Of a stretch of DNA of 64,000 nucleotides, positions 34,905 to 43,110 are shown piece after piece. Each line of letters begins with the position of its first letter. Position 1 is the first letter of the stretch. Both the position numbers and the translations under genes were made by a program. Under the pieces are notes generated by a model. It was given only the letters and a program-made list of their open reading frames with translations. It was not told the DNA's origin and did not search any database. This DNA comes from G963667675 sp965197565 (GTDB lineage Bacteria > Chloroflexota > Dehalococcoidia > Lucifugimonadales > UBA3495): NCBI GenBank assembly GCA_965197565.1, contig CBDANK010000004.1, forward strand, positions 372,001 through 436,000, read 5' to 3'.

Positions 34905-37418
34905 TCAAGACTCGGAGGCGCCTGCGGGAGGTCTGGCCGCCTTCTTTTGGTTTCCGGCAAGGGGCACCGTGAAGTAGAAGGTCGAACCCTTGCCCAACTC
35001 CGACTCCACCCAGATGCGCCCGCCCAGATAGTCTACGGCTTTCTTGCAGATAGATAAGCCGATGCCGGTCCCTGCATACTCCTCGCGGGTATGCAGACGT
35101 TGGAAGATATTGAAGATGCGCTGGTTATATTGAGGTTCGATCCCGATGCCGTTGTCGCGGACCGAGAAGACCCATTCATTGTCTTGTTGCTTGGCCGCAA
35201 TGTGCACGCGAGGCGCTTCCTTGCCTTTATACTTTATGGCGTTGCCAATTAGATTTCGGACCACTTGGCCGAATAACGGTCCGTCCGCCGTGACTGTTGG
35301 CAGTTGGTCCAAGCTCACAACGGCTTCAGACTCGGTGATTGCGGCTTGGAGATTGCTTATTTCTTCACGGACTAGGGCCTCAGAGTCGGTGGGCGTAAGC
35401 TCTTGCAGGCCCCTCCCCACCCGTGAGTACGCCAGCAGGTCGTTAATCAGTTGCTGCATCCTCCCGACAGCAACTACGATGCGGGTTACGAACCGGTCCG
35501 CATCCTCACCCAGTTTCCCACGGTAACGGCGCTCCAACAACCCGGTAAAGCCTGCTATGGAACGCAGCGGCTCCTGCAAGTCGTGGGAGGCTACGTAGGC
35601 GAACTGTTCCAGCTCTGCGTTGGACCTAGCAAGTTCGACGGCGTGTTTTTCAATCGCTTGGCTAAGCCTGGCGTTTTGTAAAAGCGTGCCTAATCCGCTT
35701 ACCACGGTGGTAAGGAATCTAACTCTCTCGTCAGTGAAGAAGCCGGCCTCCCGGGAGAATATAACAACTACTCCGATGGTCTCGCCGCGGGCGCTCAAAG
35801 GCAAAGATATTAGAGACCTAACCCCCCGGTCAACAGCCAGAGCGGAGGCCAGGGGGTGGGAGGGATAATCATTGACGATCACCGGCTCCCCCTTTTGAAA
35901 AGCCGGGCCCGATACGCTTTCGGTGTAGGAGAGGACCGCAGGCGTCAAACCTTGGACCGCGGAGCCAACCGAGGCCAGCAGCGTGAGCCCTTGCTCCTTC
36001 TCATCCGGAACCCACAGGGACACGTGGTCCGCCGTTGTAATTTGGGCCAAACTAGCCACTAGCTCGGTGAGGTTGTCTTCGAAGTCGCCGGTCTGCGCTA
36101 GGATATTGGCTACTGAGAAGAGTGTGGCCATCTCTTCGGACCGGCGGTGTTCCGCGGTTTCCGCTTCGACCCTTTGGGTGATGTCTCGGGCGATGGTCGA
36201 GGCGGCAATTATGTCGCCGGCCGCATTCTTCACCGGAGATATGGTCAAGGCCACATTAATGAGGGAGCCGTTCTTTGTTTGCCTGACAGTTTCAAAGTTA
36301 TCGACATGCTCTCCCCTTCGAATTGTCGCCAGGATGTTCGGCACCTCATCAGGGTGGCTGGGCGGAACGAGCAAAGAAACCGGTCCGTCGATAACCTCTT
36401 CAGGCAAGTACCCGTAGATACGCTGGGCACCGGAGTTCCAGCTTGTGATGATGCCGTCCAAAGACTTGCCAAAGATGGCGTCGTCTGAAGACTCTACGAT
36501 AGCGGCCAGTCGTATTAGCTCCTCTTCCACCTCCTTGCGCTCGGCGATCTCGGACTCCAGCTCTGAGTTTATCTTGGAGATTTCGCGGGTCCGCTCAACG
36601 ATCCTTTGCTCGAGGCTCTCGTTGAGAACGCTCAGTTGTTCGGCAATGTCTTTCCGCTGGGCGCTCTCCTGTTGCACGGCTTCATACGAGGTCCGAAGGC
36701 TGTGGGCCATATCGTTGAACGACGACGCCAGTTGACCGATCTCGTCGGTGCTTGTGATGTCTACGGCGTGGTCCAGGTCTCCGGAAGCGATGACCCGGGT
36801 CCCATCCCGCAGCTTGGTGATGGACCTTATCACCGAATTGCCGATGAAATAGAGGCTCGTTGCAACCAAGAGAGCTATAACGATCCCAGAGCCGGCCATC
36901 AGATAAGCGCCCTGCCGCCGGGTATCGTCAGCGGCCGCTAGGCTGAGCTTAGCCAGTTGGAAAGCGTCGGAAGCCACCGATTGGGACCTTATCGAAAGCC
37001 GGGCGGCGAGCCTCTCCTCCAGATTCAAAGAGGGGCCGGGCCCTCCACTGTCCGCCCCGGCTTCGGAGGCTTCCACCAGTTGATTGAACCTGTCTCCAAT
37101 GTCTTGCAGATTGCGCCGGATTCTTTCCAAGATTACGCCTTCACGGGCGTCGCTTACCTCAATCTCCTCTATTTTCTTGGTTAAAGAGTTGTACTGGTCT
37201 TCCCATTGAGTCTGCGCCCAAACCTCATGGTGCTGTAAGTAGTCATTGGCCGCCACATTGAGTTGAAACACATCCTTGGTGACCTGGTTGTTTATCCCGC
37301 TCTTGTCGATGGCATCGTCGGTCCTCCACCAGATCCATGTATTGATCAACCCAAAGGCCAAAGCCGCTAGAGCAATAGCAACGAAGGTAATTACTTGAAG
37401 TTTGGTCCTGATCTTCAT
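34905..37418 (-). CDS. Membrane histidine kinase with HAMP, PAS and GAF domains
   Basis: 837 residues. Transmembrane helix near 9-30, an extracytoplasmic sensor to about 170, a second helix about 172-195, HAMP 196-250, coiled coil, PAS about 298-420 (AAIVESSDDAIFGKSLDGII), GAF about 430-590 (TADHVSLWVPDEKEQGLTLL), HisKA with ASHDLQEPLRSIAGFTGLL, and HATPase with VVRNLIGNAIKYKGK, DNGIGIEP and GTGIGLSICKKAVDYLGG. No GAF Cys pattern that would indicate a bilin is evident. It heads the six-gene cluster and is divergent from the solute-binding protein gene, with a shared AT-rich region between. Confidence 0.93.
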   Translation of the reverse strand: MKIRTKLQVITFVAIALAALAFGLINTWIWWRTDDAIDKSGINNQVTKDVFQLNVAANDYLQHHEVWAQTQWEDQYNSLTKKIEEIEVSDAREGVILERIRRNLQDIGDRFNQLVEASEAGADSGGPGPSLNLEERLAARLSIRSQSVASDAFQLAKLSLAAADDTRRQGAYLMAGSGIVIALLVATSLYFIGNSVIRSITKLRDGTRVIASGDLDHAVDITSTDEIGQLASSFNDMAHSLRTSYEAVQQESAQRKDIAEQLSVLNESLEQRIVERTREISKINSELESEIAERKEVEEELIRLAAIVESSDDAIFGKSLDGIITSWNSGAQRIYGYLPEEVIDGPVSLLVPPSHPDEVPNILATIRRGEHVDNFETVRQTKNGSLINVALTISPVKNAAGDIIAASTIARDITQRVEAETAEHRRSEEMATLFSVANILAQTGDFEDNLTELVASLAQITTADHVSLWVPDEKEQGLTLLASVGSAVQGLTPAVLSYTESVSGPAFQKGEPVIVNDYPSHPLASALAVDRGVRSLISLPLSARGETIGVVVIFSREAGFFTDERVRFLTTVVSGLGTLLQNARLSQAIEKHAVELARSNAELEQFAYVASHDLQEPLRSIAGFTGLLERRYRGKLGEDADRFVTRIVVAVGRMQQLINDLLAYSRVGRGLQELTPTDSEALVREEISNLQAAITESEAVVSLDQLPTVTADGPLFGQVVRNLIGNAIKYKGKEAPRVHIAAKQQDNEWVFSVRDNGIGIEPQYNQRIFNIFQRLHTREEYAGTGIGLSICKKAVDYLGGRIWVESELGKGSTFYFTVPLAGNQKKAARPPAGASES

Positions 37419-37543
37419 AGCTTTATGACCGCACCGCCCGAGAGCGTGGGGTTTTCATTCTATTCCATTGTTACGAAAGCTGCAATATCAACAACGAAAT
37501 ACTTTGTGATGTAGGCCACGATATGTTGTGTATTACGTAATCA

Positions 37544-37592
37544 CGTGAAATATGTCACAATATTGACAATTCGAGTGTATTCTATGTAGTCT
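37544..37592 (+). promoter_or_regulatory. CRP/FNR-like operator and promoter of the solute-binding protein gene
   Basis: CGTGAAATATGTCACA (37544-37559) fits the GTGA-N6-TCAC pattern of CRP/FNR-family sites. Four bases later comes a perfect -35, TTGACA (37563-37568), with a weaker -10, TAGTCT, 18 bp on. Just upstream lies the palindrome TATTACGTAA (37531-37540). The same order occurs upstream of the gene at 60953. Confidence 0.6.
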
Positions 37593-37704
37593 TACAATCG
37601 ATACGTGAATCCTCGTCCATCAGTCCGATACTCCCTTAGACTCCCAAACGGCTCGCCAAATTAGCACGTTTATATCCAATATATCCGAAAGGGAGGAGAC
37701 TTTC

Positions 37705-39339
37705 ATGAGACCCAAGACGGCTGGTCTACATCCGCGTCTGGTCCTGCTCGGCGTCGCGGTGATGGCGTCTGTCCTCTTTGTCGTGTCCTGTGGCGGCGGC
37801 GGCGAGGCCACTGAGGTCGCCCAAGTTCCCGAGGCAGTCGAAGAAACCGAGGCCGCCCCGGTCCCCGAGGTTGTCGAGGCGGTCGAGGCCGCCGATGAGG
37901 GGCAGCCCAAGAGGGGCGGCACGCTGAAGTTTGCCATGTTCCCTAACGAAGTAACCCTGGACCCGCCCCTCATGCTGGGCGAGACTGACGTCGCCATCAC
38001 CCAGCAAGTCTATGACAACCTGCTGATGATCCAGCCGGACCTTACGGTAAAGCCGGAACTGGCCACTTCCTGGGAGCCCAACGAGGACTTCTCATCCTAC
38101 ACCTTTCACCTGCGGGAGGGCGTGAAGTTCCACCACGGCAAGGACTTCAAGGCGGAGGACGTGGTCTTCAGCTTCAACCGACTGCTGGACCCGGAGATCG
38201 ACTCTCCGATACGGCCCACATTCGAGACTATCGATGAGATGGTTATCATCGACGACTATACCATCCGCTTCGACCTCACCGGCCCCAACGCCTTTTTCCC
38301 GGACTCTCTATCCGTCTATCAAGCGCGGATCACGCCCTCCGACGTGGATATAGAGCGGTTTCACCTGGAGGCCATCGGCACGGGGCCTTTCATCCTGGTG
38401 GAACACCTGGTGGGCGAACGCTCGGTGTTTGAGCGGAACCCCGACTACTGGGAAGAGGGCAAGCCTTACTTCGATGAGATCATCATCCAACTGATCCGCG
38501 AGGCCGCAACCCGCACCGAGGCGCTCAAGAGCGGCGACGTGGATGTCGTAAACCAGTTGCCGGCCCAGGACGTCGAAACCATTGAGGCCCATTCCGAAAC
38601 CATAGTGTTGGAGAAGACCAGCCCGTCCTGGATCGGGTTGGTCATGGACAACAGAGTGCCGCCTTTCGACAACCTGAAGGTCCGGAAGGCCATGCAACTC
38701 GCCACAGACCGGGAAGCCATCCGGCAAGCGTCGATGCTGGGGCGGGGCAGTATCGCTTACGACCATCCAATTCCGCCCAACTCCGTCTATTTCGCGCCGC
38801 AGCATCAACCACCGGACTACGACCCCGAGGCGGCCAAGCAACTGTTGGCGGAAGCCGGGTACCCGGACGGGATCGACCTCACCCTGTACACCGCCGACGT
38901 CGGGACCGGGATGATCGAATTGGCGGTGGCATTCAAAGAGAGTGTTGCGCCCGCAGGCATTAATGTGGATGTCGTGCGGAAGTCTTCGGACGGGTTCTGG
39001 GATGTTGTTTGGATGGTAGAGCCCTTCACCATCGTCTATTGGTACGGCCGGGCCAATCCGGACCAAGCCCTGAGCATCCAGAACCACAGCGACTCCAGTT
39101 GGAATGCCCCCCGTTACGTCAACCCTAAGCTCGACGAGTTGATCGAAAAGGCCCGGGGCCAGGACCTTGAGGGCCAGAAGGAGTCCTATGCGGAGATACA
39201 GAAAATTCTGATCGACAACGTGCCGCGCCTGACCGTGGGATTCCAGCCCTGGATGTACGGCGCCCGCAGCAACGTGCGAGGCATACAACCCCATCCTTTG
39301 GCTTGGCCGGTCCTCCAAGACGGTTGGTTTGACAATTAG
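37705..39339 (+). CDS. Family-5 ABC solute-binding lipoprotein (peptide/nickel type) 1
   Basis: 544 residues. Signal peptide with lipobox VVSC followed by GGGGEATE, an acidic Glu/Val linker, then the SBP_bac_5 fold: RGGTLKFAMFPNEVTLDPPL, KPELATSWEPNEDFSSYTFH, VKFHHGKDFKAEDVVFSFNR. Binds peptides or similar substrates outside the membrane. No permease or ATPase genes lie nearby, unlike typical operons. A strong hairpin follows. Two close paralogues are at 52643 and 59207. Confidence 0.94.
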   Translation: MRPKTAGLHPRLVLLGVAVMASVLFVVSCGGGGEATEVAQVPEAVEETEAAPVPEVVEAVEAADEGQPKRGGTLKFAMFPNEVTLDPPLMLGETDVAITQQVYDNLLMIQPDLTVKPELATSWEPNEDFSSYTFHLREGVKFHHGKDFKAEDVVFSFNRLLDPEIDSPIRPTFETIDEMVIIDDYTIRFDLTGPNAFFPDSLSVYQARITPSDVDIERFHLEAIGTGPFILVEHLVGERSVFERNPDYWEEGKPYFDEIIIQLIREAATRTEALKSGDVDVVNQLPAQDVETIEAHSETIVLEKTSPSWIGLVMDNRVPPFDNLKVRKAMQLATDREAIRQASMLGRGSIAYDHPIPPNSVYFAPQHQPPDYDPEAAKQLLAEAGYPDGIDLTLYTADVGTGMIELAVAFKESVAPAGINVDVVRKSSDGFWDVVWMVEPFTIVYWYGRANPDQALSIQNHSDSSWNAPRYVNPKLDELIEKARGQDLEGQKESYAEIQKILIDNVPRLTVGFQPWMYGARSNVRGIQPHPLAWPVLQDGWFDN

Positions 39340-39370
39340 ATCAATACCCGGCTCGCATTCATCAAAAGTC

Positions 39371-39393
39371 GGGTGCGGCTCTTAGCCGCACCC
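39371..39393 (+). terminator. Hairpin after solute-binding protein gene
   Basis: Perfect 10-bp stem GGGTGCGGCT / AGCCGCACCC with a 3-base loop, 32 bp after the stop. No T-run follows, so it may act as a 3'-end stabiliser or weak terminator. Confidence 0.5.
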
Positions 39394-39467
39394 GGTTCAG
39401 ACGCCTCGCCATTGGCTCCACACAGCCCGCTTTCCATGCGGGAAGACCCTGGTTGAGGGAGAATACC

Positions 39468-40172
39468 ATGCCAGTAATCACGGTTAACGGCCCTATCGGC
39501 TGTGGATCAGGTATCGTGGGTCAGCTGGTGGCTAAAAAGCTGGACCTAGATTTCGTAGACCGGCTGGTGTTGACCGAAGCGGCCAAATTGTTGGAAGCGC
39601 CGGTTAGCGCCTTGATCGACAAAGAGCAGCGCATTGTACGCTTCAGAGACCGTTTGGTCCAATTCCTACAAACCATGTTGGAGCGTTCCGCATACAGCAG
39701 CGGAGCCTACGCCGGCGGGGCATTGATGACCTTGCCCCCCGAAGCCTATGCAATAATGGGAGACGGTCTGTCCCCTAAATCCGGCAGGGTAGAGGACAAG
39801 GATTTCATCGAAGCAACCACCGCCGTGGTCAATGACTTGTACCGGAGAGGCGACGTAGTAATCATTGGTAGAGCGGCCAATATGATCTTGGCGGATAGCC
39901 CAGGCGTCTTTCACGTAGGCCTAACCGCGCCTCCAGAGGTCCGGATAGAAATTCTGATGCGGTGGGAACATCTCGAGCGCGAGGCGGCCGAGGTCCTTGT
40001 GGAGGAACTGGAACAGGCCCATGTCGAATACTATCGCAAGTTCTTTCAGACTCTCCCAAACGAGCCAAGTCTTTATCACACAATCCTGAACATGGGCATA
40101 TTGCAGCCCGAGGTCGCCGCTGAGATCGTAGTCCACGGCGTTGATGACGTGGTGTTCACCAGCCAAACCTGA
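39468..40172 (+). CDS. Cytidylate kinase-like family protein
   Basis: 234 residues from ATG 39468 after GAGGGAGAATACC. NMP-kinase fold: N-terminal VITVNGPIGCGSGIVGQLVA, where the usual P-loop Lys is replaced, as in the Cytidylate_kin2 family; LDFVDRLVLTEAAK; and GDVVIIGRAANMILADSPG. Lid and core helices follow. These proteins often stand alone and their substrates are not established. The TTG at 39453 is a less likely start. Its 3' end overlaps the DtxR remnant by 17 bp. Confidence 0.82.
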   Translation: MPVITVNGPIGCGSGIVGQLVAKKLDLDFVDRLVLTEAAKLLEAPVSALIDKEQRIVRFRDRLVQFLQTMLERSAYSSGAYAGGALMTLPPEAYAIMGDGLSPKSGRVEDKDFIEATTAVVNDLYRRGDVVIIGRAANMILADSPGVFHVGLTAPPEVRIEILMRWEHLEREAAEVLVEELEQAHVEYYRKFFQTLPNEPSLYHTILNMGILQPEVAAEIVVHGVDDVVFTSQT

Positions 40173-40503
40173 GGGGGGCGACATCGAGATGATGCTGAAA
40201 ATCGCCTCGCGGGTTGGGGTGAACAGGCTGTAGGTCCATTCCTATCAACCGGACCACAAACCATTCGGCCAGCCGGTGCCGCCGCGCCATATCCTCCCCT
40301 ATCTTGAAACCACGCTCGGTGAACTGGGTCCGCTTATCCGGGTCTAGGTCAACCAGGCCCTGCTTCTGCATCCGCCGGACCATCCCCGTCACCGAGGGCG
40401 TGGAGGTCCCCAAACTTTCAGTGGCGGGAAGCAGTCTCAAGTATTCGGAATTATGACATAGCGTATTTGTTAATATTTTCACATTTAATGTGCTAAAAAT
40501 CAC
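40156..40503 (-). pseudogene. Truncated DtxR/MntR-family metal-dependent repressor
   Basis: 115 residues in frame. The segment TSTPSVTGMVRRMQKQGLVD, then DKRTQFTERGFKIGEDMARR and HRLAEWFVVRLIGMD, matches the wHTH and start of the dimer domain of DtxR proteins. About 20 residues of the first helices appear deleted (EYLRLL runs straight into TESLG), and the metal-binding/dimerisation half after VHPNP is replaced by unrelated residues. Probably a non-functional remnant; a small DNA-binding fragment cannot be excluded. The AT-rich DNA upstream contains the palindrome CACATTTAATGTG. Confidence 0.6.
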
Positions 40504-40562
40504 ATATATAGCAATAATATGAGTGAAAAAATACGAGATTTATTTCACAAATACGAAAACTA

Positions 40563-40592
40563 TTGACATCGCACAGGATAATAGAATATATT
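40563..40592 (+). promoter_or_regulatory. Promoter of the small-gene cluster
   Basis: TTGACA (40563-40568) and TATATT (40587-40592) with an 18-bp spacer, in AT-rich DNA 60 bp upstream of the first small gene. Just upstream, GTGAAA...TTTCAC forms a 26-bp interrupted dyad that could bind a regulator. Confidence 0.65.
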
Positions 40593-40653
40593 GATAATTA
40601 GCTTCAGGGATTAATACGCTCATACAAAATTTCCGCTCCGGTGAGGTGACGCA

Positions 40654-40881
40654 GTGTTGGACGGGTTGACGGGTCTTCCGATATACACCGAAACGGTGGG
40701 CATGGTTTCCGTCGAAGTGTACAAACGCCGCGGAGTCTACTCCTTGTTCGTTGTTGGCGACCAAGTGAAGTGCTTCCTGGGGACTTGCAAGTCCCTAGAG
40801 GATTGCCAAGAGGAGATCAAGCTGTTGAGTAGGCTGGCCAACTCCCTTCCCTTCTCCGTGAATTCGAGCTTGGCGTCATAA
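40654..40881 (+). CDS. Small hypothetical protein 1
   Basis: 75 residues from GTG 40654 after GAGGTGA. Opens MLDGLTGLPIYTETVGMVSV; VEVYKRRGVYSLFVVGDQVK suggests a small beta structure, followed by a helix (CQEEIKLLSRLANSLPF). No known family. First of four small head-to-tail genes behind a good promoter. Confidence 0.5.
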   Translation: MLDGLTGLPIYTETVGMVSVEVYKRRGVYSLFVVGDQVKCFLGTCKSLEDCQEEIKLLSRLANSLPFSVNSSLAS

Positions 40882-40936
40882 GCCGGTTGGAGGCCATTGT
40901 TTAACGATTTCGGCCCTGGTGGCCGGGAGGTGTGAA

Positions 40937-41128
40937 ATGGTGACACTAGTGTCGGCGGAAGAAGTCCACGAGGTGGAAGTCGAGCCGGAAATCAGTCCGG
41001 TTAAGACCATGCAGTGGCATTATCACGTGCCTTGCGCCGGCGTAAGGTACTACAGTTTCGAGCCGGCCAGACCCCCCGTGGAGGAATCAGACCCTTGGGC
41101 ATTGGATGAGCTGGCAATAAGGACGTGA
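40937..41128 (+). CDS. Small hypothetical protein 2
   Basis: 63 residues from ATG 40937 after GGGAGGTGTGAA, a strong ribosome binding site. Acidic N-terminus (EEVHEVEVEPEISPV) and a central MQWHYHVPCAGVRYYSFEP rich in aromatics and His. Function unknown; the strong translation signal is the main reason to believe it. Confidence 0.5.
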   Translation: MVTLVSAEEVHEVEVEPEISPVKTMQWHYHVPCAGVRYYSFEPARPPVEESDPWALDELAIRT

Positions 41129-41174
41129 ACAGGACTTTATTGGGCTTTTCGAGTCTGTCTTGGAGGCGTCTGTC

Positions 41175-41393
41175 ATGTACATACGTATGGTTGGCGGAAA
41201 CCCGCACCCGCGGACCTGGCAGGAATACGAAGACATGGTCATTCGTAGTGCTGAAGACCCCAACATCGTCATCGCTCTCCGGCCCGACGCTTGGCAAGAA
41301 TACGAGCGCCAGTTCTTTCGAGGCTCTGAGGGCCCTGACTACGATTTTTACTTCGTCATGGCAGAGACGTCTGACAACGTATGGGGTTGCTAG
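41175..41393 (+). CDS. Small hypothetical protein 3
   Basis: 72 residues from ATG 41175, seven bases after GGAGG. MYIRMVGGNPHPRTWQEYED, then NIVIALRPDAWQEYERQFF: the WQEYE motif occurs twice, which hints at an internal duplication. Ends with acidic and aromatic residues. No family recognised. Confidence 0.5.
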   Translation: MYIRMVGGNPHPRTWQEYEDMVIRSAEDPNIVIALRPDAWQEYERQFFRGSEGPDYDFYFVMAETSDNVWGC

Positions 41394-41512
41394 GACGGCG
41401 GCGCGCTAGGAGCAGTCCTCCACCAAGAAGATATATAAGCAAGAAAATAGATAGGGCTTCCCTTTCCGACCGCTGCCTTTGGCTATCATCCGCAAGCAGA
41501 GCCAAGTATCGG

Positions 41513-41698
41513 ATGCGAGCAATGTTGTACTTGAAAGCGTGTCCCAATTGCAGCGGCGACATCTACCGTAATTGGGACATCTACGGCCACTACTACCAAT
41601 GCCTCCAGTGCGGCCGCATCTGGGAATTCCAGGTGCAACGGTCCACCCCGGAAGAATCCGAGACAGTTGCTCCAGTCCCCACGGCCTCCGGGGTATAG
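41513..41698 (+). CDS. Small zinc-ribbon protein
   Basis: 61 residues from ATG 41513 (ATG 41522 possible). CPNCSGDIYRNWDIYGHYYQ followed by CLQCGRIWEF gives two CxxC knuckles about 20 residues apart, a zinc ribbon. The Pro/Thr-rich tail is probably flexible. It may bind nucleic acid or a protein partner; nothing more can be said. Confidence 0.55.
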   Translation: MRAMLYLKACPNCSGDIYRNWDIYGHYYQCLQCGRIWEFQVQRSTPEESETVAPVPTASGV

Positions 41699-41749
41699 CG
41701 GCCGGTCTTGCGCCGCGCAATTGTCATCCCCTGTTCAAGCCAGGGGCAG

Positions 41750-41965
41750 ACTCTAAGCCACTCTACCATGTCACCTCGAGCCTTTCGACTAGGCTCAAGA
41801 TAAACTCAGCGAGGGGTCTAAAGCCCTTGACTGCATTCTCTTTCCAGGGTTTTTCAATTGTCACCCTGAACGGAGTGAAGGGTCTAAAGTCGCTCTTGCA
41901 AGTCAAGACCGATTCTCCGATCAAGGCTTTTAGATTCTTCGCCTACGGCTCAGAATGACATTTCC
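41750..41965. repeat. REP-like intergenic repeats
   Basis: Part of the 376-bp gap before the monooxygenase operon. Contains blocks such as GTCACCCTGAACGGAGTGAA with GGGTCTAAAG, and a matching GGTCTAAAGC block upstream, plus TCAGAATGACATT near the end, typical of intergenic REP-type sequences. No gene seen. Confidence 0.45.
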
Positions 41966-42074
41966 GAAAATGAAAAGTCCCTGCGTGTGCGTCGCAGCCG
42001 TATTGGGTGTAAAATCGGGAGTGCGATAGACATGTCCGCCTAACCTTGGGCGCACAACATTTCCCGTGGAGAAT

Positions 42075-43091
42075 ATGGAGCTAAAGTTAAGCATTCTGGA
42101 CCAAAGCCCGGTGAACGAGTCTGAGTCGGCCCAGCAAGGCTTTCAACATACGGTTGAGCTGGCCCAAAAGGCCGAGCAGTGGGGTTATCACCGGTTTTGG
42201 GTTGCCGAGCACCACGGTTCTACCGGTATAGTGGGGTCTTCGCCAGAAGTGCTGGTATCTCACCTTTTAGCCAAAACCGGCCGTATCCGCATTGGTTCGG
42301 GCGGGGTGATGCTGCAGCATTACAGCCCTTACAAAGTGGCGGAGAATTTCAACGTACTGGCCTCTTTGGCTCCCGGAAGAGTGGACCTGGGAATTGGCGG
42401 AGGGCCGGGCGGTCTGCCCCACTCAACACGGGCATTGCAACAGGACACTGGGTACGGGAAAAAGCCCTTCTTGGAGAAACTGGTCGAACTAACCCGGTTC
42501 CTCCACAATAAGCTGGAGGAAGACCATCCACTCCACGGATTGAGAGCAAGCCCCATACCGGCCCAGCCGGCGGAGGTGTTTATACTGGGCACCACCCCAT
42601 CAAGCGCCGAGCTGGCGGCGGGTCTTGCCATGCCATACGTATTCGCCCTGTTTCTGAACAACGATGAGACCGTGATGCGGCAGGCGGTGAAAACCTACCG
42701 CAGCCGGTTCGATGCCGCAAAGGGGGCGCAACCGCAACTAATGCTCGCCCTGCCGGTCATTGCGGCCGACACCGATGACGAAGCGGCCCGCTACGCCTCC
42801 GGCCAGAGGGTGGTGAGAATCCGAGTAGAGAGCGGCAGAACATTTACCGTCGGCTCGGTGGAGGCCGCCGAGGAATTCGCCAGGCAGTCCCAGGAGAAAT
42901 GCACTTTTACGGTTCAAGACGGCGAGGTTATCCACGGGTCCCGGGAGACGGCGGCCGGGAAACTGCAAGACATCCAGAGTCTTTACCAACCCGACGAGCT
43001 ATTCATCGTCACGGCGATCAACGATTTCCGAAAGCGGCTCCATTCATTTGAATTGCTAAGTGAGGCATTTATTCAAGCGAAAGTCTCATGA
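42075..43091 (+). CDS. LLM-class flavin-dependent oxidoreductase
   Basis: 338 residues from ATG 42075 after TGGAGAAT. Luciferase-like TIM barrel: LSILDQSPVNESESAQQGF, HRFWVAEHHGSTGIVGSSPE, IGSGGVMLQHYSPYKVAENF and the catalytic-region LAPGRVDLGIGGGPGG. Matches the subgroup called luciferase-like alkanal monooxygenase/MsnO8. It uses reduced FMN supplied by a reductase. The next gene begins 19 bp downstream. Substrate unknown; related marine enzymes are thought to open recalcitrant organic matter. Confidence 0.9.
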   Translation: MELKLSILDQSPVNESESAQQGFQHTVELAQKAEQWGYHRFWVAEHHGSTGIVGSSPEVLVSHLLAKTGRIRIGSGGVMLQHYSPYKVAENFNVLASLAPGRVDLGIGGGPGGLPHSTRALQQDTGYGKKPFLEKLVELTRFLHNKLEEDHPLHGLRASPIPAQPAEVFILGTTPSSAELAAGLAMPYVFALFLNNDETVMRQAVKTYRSRFDAAKGAQPQLMLALPVIAADTDDEAARYASGQRVVRIRVESGRTFTVGSVEAAEEFARQSQEKCTFTVQDGEVIHGSRETAAGKLQDIQSLYQPDELFIVTAINDFRKRLHSFELLSEAFIQAKVS

Positions 43092-43110
43092 GGGAGCAGT
43101 GGGCCTTAAG

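Noticed and set aside
34422..37418. Phytochrome identity for the large kinase
   Set aside because: The Rcp1-like partners suggest it, but there is no PHY domain, and the GAF shows no bilin-binding Cys or DIP-type motif.
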